Below, one piece after another: positions 1-4,931 of a stretch of 9,060 nucleotides of DNA; position 1 is the stretch's first letter, and each line of letters opens with the position of its first letter. The notes under the pieces are model-generated. The model had not been told where the DNA came from, searched no databases, and saw nothing but the letters and a program-made list of their open reading frames with translations. Origin of the DNA: Kiritimatiellia bacterium (GTDB lineage: Bacteria > Verrucomicrobiota > Kiritimatiellia > SLAD01); assembly GCA_007127595.1 (NCBI GenBank), contig SKZA01000399.1:1-9060 (forward strand). The letters run 5' to 3'. The position numbers and the translations under genes are program-made.

Positions 1-32
1 CATTGCGTATCCCTGATCTTTTCTCAAAACAT

Positions 33-61
33 TTGACGTCGTTCGCATGGTGCGGTATCCA
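33..61 (+). promoter_or_regulatory. sigma70-like promoter of tRNA-Gly
   Basis: A -35 box TTGACG (33-38) and a -10-like box TATCCA (56-61) are separated by exactly 17 bases. A start near 68 would leave a short 5' leader before the mature tRNA at 81. The -35 matches consensus at 5 of 6 positions, the -10 at 4 of 6. The position directly upstream of the tRNA supports the call; it has not been shown experimentally. Confidence 0.6.
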
Positions 62-80
62 ATTTTCGATCTTTGATGGT

Positions 81-154
81 GCGGGCGTAGCTTAGTGGTA
101 AAGCTCCAGCCTTCCAAGCTGGCTACGTGGGTTCGATTCCCACCGCCCGCTCCA
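81..154 (+). tRNA. tRNA-Gly (anticodon TCC)
   Basis: A complete cloverleaf can be drawn. The acceptor stem GCGGGCG (81-87) pairs with CGCCCGC (144-150). The D arm is GCTT/AAGC (90-93 with 101-104). The anticodon stem CCAGC/GCTGG (106-110 with 118-122) encloses the loop CTTCCAA with anticodon TCC at 113-115. The T arm GTGGG/CCCAC (127-131 with 139-143) holds TTCGATT. The discriminator base is T151 and CCA is encoded at 152-154. The TCC anticodon reads GGA and, by wobble, GGG glycine codons. No integrase gene or attachment-site duplication was seen beside it. Confidence 0.97.
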
Positions 155-167
155 ATGTGCCGCCCCG

Positions 168-195
168 GTGAAAATCGGAGCTAGTGGCGTATAGT
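168..195 (+). promoter_or_regulatory. possible promoter for the small ORF and DUF151 gene
   Basis: GTGAAA (168-173, 4 of 6 to the -35 consensus) and TATAGT (190-195, 5 of 6 to the -10 consensus) are separated by 16 bases. The predicted start falls about 7 nt downstream, almost on the ATG at 204, so the transcript would be leaderless or nearly so for the small ORF. It could also serve the gene at 357. The prediction rests on sequence match and position only. Confidence 0.35.
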
Positions 196-203
196 ATTCT
201 GAT

Positions 204-278
204 ATGGACACCATCGCGTCAGCGGGCTTGATGCTCTTCATCTATTTCATGATCTACTGGATCACGCGGGACATCTGA
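204..278 (+). CDS. small single-span membrane protein (24 aa), hypothetical
   Basis: ATG at 204 opens a 24-codon frame ending in TGA at 276-278. An in-frame TAG at 192-194 excludes a longer version. The peptide starts MDTIASAG, continues with a hydrophobic, aromatic-rich segment (about residues 8-20, containing LMLFIYFMIYWI), and ends TRDI, as expected for a one-span membrane peptide. Of the 23 codons after ATG, 21 end in G or C, the same bias as the neighbouring genes and far above chance, which is the main argument that it is translated. No Shine-Dalgarno site precedes it. A TATAGT box 9 nt upstream of the ATG would fit a leaderless mRNA. I do not recognise a family. It lies between tRNA-Gly and the DUF151 gene on the same strand. 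It could still be a chance frame in an intergenic region. Confidence 0.45.
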   Translation: MDTIASAGLMLFIYFMIYWITRDI

Positions 279-356
279 CCCCGGCCATGTGTCGCGCTGC
301 TGCATTTCGATGGACCCCTTGCCATGCCCGCTCCGGCCCTGTATCGTGCTACCTGT

Positions 357-854
357 ATGAACAAGGATGATCTACTCGTTTCGGTCAAGGGGCTGGTCCC
401 CACGCCCACCGGCTGTGGCGTCTTCTTGAGTAACGGCGAAAAGACGATCACCATCTTCGTCGACCATAGTGTGGCGGCGGCCATTACAATGTTCATGCAT
501 GGCATTAAGAAGCCGCGGCCATTGACCCACGACCTGATTGCCAATATTTTTGCCGGTCTCGATATTCGCGTGCAAAAGGTCGTGGTGAACGATCTGAAGG
601 AAGACACGTTCTTTGCGCGACTCTATCTCGTACAGGAAAGCGAGTTGGGGCGACATGTGGTTGAAGTGGACGCGCGCCCGAGCGATTCCATCGCAATCGC
701 CCTGCAGCAGGAGTGCCCCATTTACGTGGCGCATCATGTGTGGGAAACGGCGGAAGATATGACATGGGCGCTGGAACAGGCCCAAAAGGAAGCGGAACAG
801 AAAAAGGAAGAAGAGGATGAAGATGATGATGACGAGGACAAGGAAACGCCGTAG
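357..854 (+). CDS. bifunctional nuclease domain (DUF151/BFN) protein with acidic tail
   Basis: The 165-residue protein from ATG 357 matches the DUF151 (bifunctional nuclease) family, small proteins found in bacteria and plants. Members have been reported to have RNase and DNase activity, but their role in most bacteria is unclear. Visible family signatures are KPRPLTHDL (residues 52-60), VNDLKEDTFFARL (77-89), VDARPSDSIAIAL (104-116) and PIYV (121-124). The domain fills residues 5-135. The C-terminus (about 141-163) is a charged helix passing into a Glu/Asp run (EEEDEDDDDED), which is not part of the core family. An ATG at 324 gives an 11-residue extension (MPAPALYRATC) that the family does not have. 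Neither start has a clear Shine-Dalgarno site; I prefer 357 because family proteins begin just before the first beta strand (LLVSVKGL). It may be co-transcribed with galE, 84 nt downstream. Confidence 0.9.
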   Translation: MNKDDLLVSVKGLVPTPTGCGVFLSNGEKTITIFVDHSVAAAITMFMHGIKKPRPLTHDLIANIFAGLDIRVQKVVVNDLKEDTFFARLYLVQESELGRHVVEVDARPSDSIAIALQQECPIYVAHHVWETAEDMTWALEQAQKEAEQKKEEEDEDDDDEDKETP

Positions 855-938
855 CAGCGATCTTCGCGCCCAGCCGTCCCATCCCCTCCTGAACCGATAA
901 GGCTCAATCTACAAACACGAACCGACAACTCATCCCCC

Positions 939-1907
939 ATGAAGATATTTCTCACCGGCGGCGCCGGCTACATCGGAAGCATCACCACGGAATGTCTGCT
1001 CGACGAAGGACATGATGTAACCGTGTTTGACAATCTCGAACAGGGACACCGTCAGGCGGTGGACCCGCGCGTGACGTTCATCGAAGGGGACCTGCGCGAC
1101 CGCGATGCCGTGCGCGATGCGATGCAGTCGGCCAAGCCCGATGCCGTCATGCACTTTGCCGCCTATGCGTTGGTCGGCGAGTCGATGGACGATCCGATGT
1201 TGTATTTCCGGAATAACGTGACCGGGGGTATTCATTTGGTTGAAGCGATGCTCGCCGCGGACGTACGCAGGATCATCTTCTCGTCGACGTGTGCCACATA
1301 TGGTTACCCGGATCACGTCCCCATGACCGAAGACCTGCCGCAACGACCTGTCAATCCGTACGGCGAATCAAAGCTCATGTTCGAGAAGATTCTCTTGTGG
1401 GCGCAGGATCGTAAAGGCGTGCAGCCCGTCTTTCTCCGCTATTTCAACGCGAGCGGCGCCACGGAAAAGTATGGCGAGGATCACGACCCCGAAACACACC
1501 TGATCCCGCTGGTCTTGTTCGTCGCGCAGGGCAAGCGCGACAAGATCAAGATTTTCGGTGACGACTACGACACACCGGACGGAACCTGTATTCGTGACTA
1601 CATCCATATCGTCGATCTGGCCCAGGCGCATATTCTCGCCGTTACAGGCAATCACGCGGGTGCGTTCAATCTCGGTAACGGCAGCGGCTACTCGGTAAAG
1701 GAAGTCATTGACGTAGCGCGCGAAGTGACGGGGCATCCGATCCCTGCGGAGGTTGCGCCACGGCGTCCGGGCGATCCGGATCGCCTGGTGGCGTCCTCGA
1801 AGAAGGCGCACGAGGTGCTGGGGTGGAAACCGAAGTATCCGGATTTAAAGGATATCATCACGCACGCATGGAACTGGCATCAGGCGCATCCGGATGGATA
1901 TGCGTGA
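939..1907 (+). CDS. galE: UDP-glucose 4-epimerase GalE
   Basis: The 322-residue protein has the usual GalE length and the extended short-chain dehydrogenase layout. The NAD-binding Rossmann motif GGAGYIGS is at residues 7-14. A DN pair after the second strand (31-32) and GDL at 50-52 contact the cofactor. SSTCATYG (115-122) carries the catalytic Ser/Thr, probably Thr117. YGESK (141-145) gives the catalytic Tyr141 and Lys145. RYFNASGA (167-174), CIRDYIHIVDLA (217-228) and PRRPGDP (274-280) are sugar-nucleotide-binding segments typical of GalE. It interconverts UDP-glucose and UDP-galactose in the cytoplasm, supplying galactose for the Leloir pathway and surface polysaccharides. No Shine-Dalgarno site is visible before ATG 939 (the preceding bases are CATCCCCC), unlike several neighbours. 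No other sugar genes adjoin it. A related epimerase acting on another UDP-sugar cannot be excluded, but the match to GalE proper is strong. Confidence 0.96.
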   Translation: MKIFLTGGAGYIGSITTECLLDEGHDVTVFDNLEQGHRQAVDPRVTFIEGDLRDRDAVRDAMQSAKPDAVMHFAAYALVGESMDDPMLYFRNNVTGGIHLVEAMLAADVRRIIFSSTCATYGYPDHVPMTEDLPQRPVNPYGESKLMFEKILLWAQDRKGVQPVFLRYFNASGATEKYGEDHDPETHLIPLVLFVAQGKRDKIKIFGDDYDTPDGTCIRDYIHIVDLAQAHILAVTGNHAGAFNLGNGSGYSVKEVIDVAREVTGHPIPAEVAPRRPGDPDRLVASSKKAHEVLGWKPKYPDLKDIITHAWNWHQAHPDGYA

Positions 1908-1935
1908 TCGATTCTTCCGCTGGCGCACGGCCCAG

Positions 1936-1950
1936 AGAGCGTCACGCTCT
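1936..1950. terminator. hairpin between convergent galE and decarboxylase genes, possible terminator
   Basis: AGAGCG (1936-1941), loop TCA, and CGCTCT (1945-1950) form a perfect 6-bp stem in the 102-bp gap between the galE stop and the convergent decarboxylase stop. A second small GCC-GAA-GGC hairpin follows. Neither strand has a T tract next to the stem, so intrinsic termination is uncertain. Position is the main support. Confidence 0.3.
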
Positions 1951-2009
1951 ATCGCCGAAGGCGGGGTGGAATGGGCGTAATCGAGTGCACCTTTTGCGCC
2001 ACACCTTCT

Positions 2010-3404
2010 TTAATTCAGCAAGCTCTTGATCGTTGAGGAGGCGTTGATTTTGCCTTCACCACTGTAATCCTCGTGGAAGCGCTCGATTCGTTCCAAGCGA
2101 TAAAGGTAATTGATCATCATGCCGGCGGATTTGGTCATGCCCTTGGTGGATGTGTCGGCGAGCCAGCGCAACCGTTGCATGCGCGCACCGTTGGTCAGGT
2201 GGAAATGGGCCACCGGGTCCAGCGCCCGTTTCCCGTCCTTGCGTTTAGCGTTGAGCAGATACTCCGCGCACAAGGCGAGCAGTGCGGGGCGAATCGCCTC
2301 CGCGACGTTTCTATCCTGATGCCAACGGGGTTTGGCGAGGGTCGTACGCAATATCTCCGCCAACGGCCGCTCCTTGTCCAGGCTGCGCAGAGCCTTGCGG
2401 GCATGAGCGGGCAGTGCCGGTTCCTCTTTGTCGAGTTGACTGTCCAGCCAACGACAAAAGCCGGGGATGGGCGATAGCGTTGCGAAATGGCGCAGGTTCG
2501 GATGTTCCTGCTGCAACTGGTCAACGACCTGTTTGATGAGGAAGCTGCCGAAGCCGATGCCGTCCAGCCCGCGTTGCGTATTGGAAATGGAATAGAAAAT
2601 GGCCGTATCGGCATCGTCCGGGTCGACACGTTCCTGTTTCTCGTCCAGCAAGGTCTGAATATTTTCGGCCAATCCCTTTGTCAGCGCGACTTCAATGAAG
2701 ATGAGTGGCTCGTCCTCCATGCACGGATGAAAGAAGGCGAAGCAGCGTCGGTCGCTTTCCAGCCGGTTCTTCAGGTCCAGCCAGCTGCGCACGGGATGCA
2801 CGGCTTCGTACCGTCCCAGCTTTTCGAGCAAGGCGGCGGGCGAGTTCCATGTGATCTTCTGCAGTTCGAGAAAGCCGACGTCAAACCAGGTGGCGAGCAA
2901 CTGTTGTACATCGCTCTCCAGCGATTTGAGGTCGGGATGGTCCTTCAGCAGTTCGAGCAGTTCCTTGCGTAATGCGACCAGGAAGCGTGCGCCGGACTGG
3001 AACATATTGAATTGGCGCAGCAGTCGAACCCGTCCGGGTTCAAGGGCTTGTCGCAGGTTGCGCAACAAGCGTTCCTTGTCGGCGTTGTCTTCGACCCGGC
3101 GAAGCGCCCCGATGGCCTTCTCCACTTCATCCAGGTCCGGGCCATACTCGTCGTTCAGGAGCTTGAGAAAGACGAGCCGCTCTTCAGGGGAAAAGTCCAG
3201 GTATTGGCCGGCCAGTTGCGCAGCACGATTGCGAGCGGATACTTCGCCGCCTTGCCCTTCCAGACAGGCGTCAATCTGCCGGCGCAGCTCGTCGCGATGT
3301 GCTTTGCGCGATGGGGACGGTCTTCCGGAAGCCGAAAACAACTCCCGCCAGGCAGTCTTCACATTGTCCCATCCTGTGGTTTCGTCTGTACGCTCATGGG
3401 GCAT
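2010..3404 (-). CDS. malonyl-CoA decarboxylase (MCD family)
   Basis: The 464-residue protein aligns along its whole length with malonyl-CoA decarboxylase (mammalian MLYCD, rhizobial MatA), which converts malonyl-CoA to acetyl-CoA and CO2. The N-terminal helical domain (about 15-185) precedes a GNAT-like catalytic domain. Recognisable blocks are HPCMEDEPLIFIEVALTKGL (226-245), FYSISNTQRGLDGIGFGSFL (270-289), TLSPIPGFCRWL (309-320), DPVAHFHLTNGA (396-407) and the stretch around RLRWLADTSTKG (411-422). The human enzyme uses a Ser-His pair; the matching residues are in YSIS (Ser272 or Ser274) and FHL (His402). The C-terminus SLLN has no peroxisomal SKL signal, as expected in a bacterium. Start ATG 3404 fits the family but has no clear Shine-Dalgarno site; a TATAGT box 5 nt upstream may indicate a leaderless mRNA. 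The gene stands alone: no malonyl-CoA synthetase or malonate transporter adjoins it. It probably removes malonyl-CoA or feeds it to acetyl-CoA. Confidence 0.93.
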   Translation of the reverse strand: MPHERTDETTGWDNVKTAWRELFSASGRPSPSRKAHRDELRRQIDACLEGQGGEVSARNRAAQLAGQYLDFSPEERLVFLKLLNDEYGPDLDEVEKAIGALRRVEDNADKERLLRNLRQALEPGRVRLLRQFNMFQSGARFLVALRKELLELLKDHPDLKSLESDVQQLLATWFDVGFLELQKITWNSPAALLEKLGRYEAVHPVRSWLDLKNRLESDRRCFAFFHPCMEDEPLIFIEVALTKGLAENIQTLLDEKQERVDPDDADTAIFYSISNTQRGLDGIGFGSFLIKQVVDQLQQEHPNLRHFATLSPIPGFCRWLDSQLDKEEPALPAHARKALRSLDKERPLAEILRTTLAKPRWHQDRNVAEAIRPALLALCAEYLLNAKRKDGKRALDPVAHFHLTNGARMQRLRWLADTSTKGMTKSAGMMINYLYRLERIERFHEDYSGEGKINASSTIKSLLN

Positions 3405-3409
3405 GATGC

Positions 3410-3415
3410 ACTATA
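3410..3415 (-). promoter_or_regulatory. -10-like box upstream of malonyl-CoA decarboxylase gene
   Basis: On the minus strand TATAGT (5 of 6 to the -10 consensus) ends 5 nt before the ATG. No convincing -35 box lies 16-18 bases further up (AGCGGC at 17). If used, the transcript would begin at or next to the start codon. Confidence 0.25.
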
Positions 3416-3464
3416 AAAAGCATACCCGTCGCGCCGCTGCACCGCAACGAAGGCTGGGAGGGCC

Positions 3465-3492
3465 TTGCCAGATACAGAGAATCCCTTATACT
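3465..3492 (+). promoter_or_regulatory. sigma70-like promoter of the PPOX-fold gene
   Basis: TTGCCA (3465-3470) and TATACT (3487-3492) each match consensus at 5 of 6 positions and are separated by 16 bases. A start near 3499 gives a leader of about 50 nt before ATG 3551. It lies in the 146-bp gap between two divergent genes. Confidence 0.6.
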
Positions 3493-3550
3493 GCAATCAG
3501 GCAGATTGTTTTGCGGCTGGAAGTATCACGATAACAGAAGGAGACATGCC

Positions 3551-3955
3551 ATGTCTGATGTCATCCCGAAGGAATTCCTCGACCTGTTCGAGAAGAAGGC
3601 GTTCGCGCATCTGGCCACGCTCATGCCGGACGGTTCCCCGCAGGTCACGCCGGTTTGGTGCGACTTTACCGACGGGCATGTGCGCATCAATTCGGCGAAA
3701 GGTCGGCAAAAGGACCGGAACATTCGGCGCGATCCGCGCGTCTCGCTGGCCTTGCACGATCCCGACAACCCTTATCGCTATCTCGAAGTGCGGGGCACGG
3801 TCGTGGAGATCACCGAGGACGGGGCCGACGACCATATCGATGCGTTGGCGAAGAAGTATATGGGGGTGGACTCGTACCCGTTACGGACGCCGGAAGAGGT
3901 GCGCGTGATCTACAAAATTCATCCCGAACACGAAACACACATGAACGTGGGCTAG
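3551..3955 (+). CDS. PPOX-class (probable F420- or flavin-dependent) oxidoreductase
   Basis: This 134-residue protein belongs to the pyridoxamine-5'-phosphate-oxidase-like split-barrel family, in the subgroup annotated as PPOX-class F420-dependent enzymes. Signatures are HLATLMPDGSPQVTPVW (residues 20-36), the cofactor-phosphate region INSAKGRQKDRN (46-57), DPRVSLALHDPDNPYRYLEV (61-80) and RGTVVEI (81-87). Members are soluble dimers binding F420, FMN, FAD or heme; which one, and the substrate, cannot be told here. Start ATG 3551 is fixed by AAGGAG at 3538-3543, 7 nt upstream; a longer frame from 3506 lacks such a site and adds unrelated residues. The gene has its own promoter and probably stands alone. 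Its stop codon's last base is the first base of a 15-bp inverted repeat (3955-4068), so a palindromic element directly abuts the gene. Confidence 0.88.
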   Translation: MSDVIPKEFLDLFEKKAFAHLATLMPDGSPQVTPVWCDFTDGHVRINSAKGRQKDRNIRRDPRVSLALHDPDNPYRYLEVRGTVVEITEDGADDHIDALAKKYMGVDSYPLRTPEEVRVIYKIHPEHETHMNVG

Positions 3956-4068
3956 TGTGGTGTCCCGGAAATAACCTCACGTTGGCGGGACAAGAGCGCG
4001 TCCCTCCAAGGGGAATGTCCACTCGTAAGCGTTTATCAATATTACAAGGAACATCCGGGACACCACAC
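3955..4068. repeat. 114-bp element with 15-bp perfect terminal inverted repeats
   Basis: GTGTGGTGTCCCGGA (3955-3969) is the exact reverse complement of TCCGGGACACCACAC (4054-4068), with 84 bp between. The arms are too perfect to be chance. There is no ORF inside and no target-site duplication at the edges (left flank GCTA, right flank GAGG). An inner hairpin at 3983-4008 is listed separately. It could be a MITE-like insertion, a REP-type palindrome pair, or a transcription terminator for the PPOX gene, though no T tract follows. Confidence 0.75.
3983..4008. repeat. small palindrome related to the right-end repeat units
   Basis: TGGCGGGAC (3983-3991) pairs with GTCCCTCCA (4000-4008) with one mismatch around the loop AAGAGCGC. 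An additional T-A pair (3982 with 4009) extends the stem. The right arm is identical to the last 9 bases of both units at 8854-8989 and the left arm differs from their first 9 bases at one position, so this appears to be a single-hairpin member of the same repeat family. Confidence 0.6.
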
Positions 4069-4102
4069 GAGGTGCCCGCAATAAAACACGAAGGAGTCAG
4101 GC

Positions 4103-4927
4103 ATGATAGTGAACGTAACACGTATTTCCGCATGGATAATAGCCGCTACGGTGGCGTGGGCCGGCGCGGCGTCGGCGCAGCCGTCGCCGTCGGAATTGGC
4201 GGACCGGATTGACGCGGCAAATGCGGAGTACATTCGCGATATCGAACGGGTAACGATCGTTTCCGAGATCACGGAGGGGATGGCGAAAGGCACGGTTTCC
4301 ACCACACGCTTCGAGCCGCGCGAGCGGGATGGGCGCCTGGTGTTACAAGCTGTGGACGACAGCGATCTCGGCGCGGAACAATTGACCGGAATGCATGACG
4401 GGATGCTGGCGGATATGGTGCGGCACGCGCGCGCTGTCGAACGCGGACGTCACGAGGGCCGCGCGGTATACATCGCCACCATTGACGACGCAGATTTCCT
4501 GCGAACGGTCGGCGACTTCCAGATGGAGGACGAGATGGACGATGACTTTTCGCCGCGCGAGGCGAAGGTCTGGATTGATGCGGACAGCCTGAACCCTCTG
4601 CAATTGGAATTCCTGCAGGACGGGCCGGAGGGCGGCGAGATGCTCGTTACGATGACGTTGACCGATTACCGCACGCATCGCGGGATGCCGGTCGCGCATC
4701 GCATGCGCATGGAGATCACCGGCATGGACGCGATGATCTCCGAGGCGGACAAGCAGATGGCGCGCCAGCAGATGCAGCAACTGAAGCAGCAGTTGGAGCA
4801 GATGCCGCCCGAACAGCGCGCCATGATCGAGGCCCAGCTGGGCCCGCAGATGGAGCAGTTTGAGCAGATGATGGCGTCCGGCACGACCGAGATGGAAGTG
4901 CGCGTGACGGACGTCTCGTTTGATTAA
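4103..4927 (+). CDS. secreted protein with Met/Gln-rich helical insertion, possible LolA-like fold
   Basis: The 274-residue protein starts with a standard Sec signal peptide: basic R7, hydrophobic residues 9-22, and a predicted cleavage after ASA (Ala25). It is not a lipoprotein, as no Cys follows. AAGGAG at 4091-4096 fixes ATG 4103. The mature part reads as beta strands: VTIVSEI (50-56), GTVSTTRFEP (63-72), KVWIDADSLNPLQLEFLQ (155-172), LVTMTLTDYR (181-190) and RMRMEITGM (200-208). This pattern resembles the outer-membrane-lipoprotein-sorting (LolA-like) superfamily, but the match is by feel, not by motif. Between the last two strands lies a helical, Met/Gln-rich segment (about 211-258, for example QQMQQLKQQLEQM at 222-234), likely a coiled coil or amphipathic hairpin, after which MEVRVTDVSF resumes the sheet. 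An acidic patch EDEMDDD sits at 142-148. Exact function is unknown; the periplasm or envelope is the likely location. It ends 4 bp from the convergent xdhA stop. Confidence 0.8.
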   Translation: MIVNVTRISAWIIAATVAWAGAASAQPSPSELADRIDAANAEYIRDIERVTIVSEITEGMAKGTVSTTRFEPRERDGRLVLQAVDDSDLGAEQLTGMHDGMLADMVRHARAVERGRHEGRAVYIATIDDADFLRTVGDFQMEDEMDDDFSPREAKVWIDADSLNPLQLEFLQDGPEGGEMLVTMTLTDYRTHRGMPVAHRMRMEITGMDAMISEADKQMARQQMQQLKQQLEQMPPEQRAMIEAQLGPQMEQFEQMMASGTTEMEVRVTDVSFD

Positions 4928-4931
4928 GCGT

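Noticed and set aside
1..60. Coding sequence at the left edge, including a possible minus-strand gene starting at ATG 3-1
   Set aside because: Only three bases of any such gene are present and the upstream AGGGA is a weak site; the plus-strand frames close quickly.
81..278. Integration site at the tRNA-Gly gene
   Set aside because: No integrase gene and no duplicated tRNA 3' end were found in the window.
324..356. Upstream ATG 324 as start of the DUF151 gene
   Set aside because: It adds 11 residues that do not look like the family and has no ribosome binding site; ATG 357 begins just before the first conserved strand. It cannot be fully excluded.
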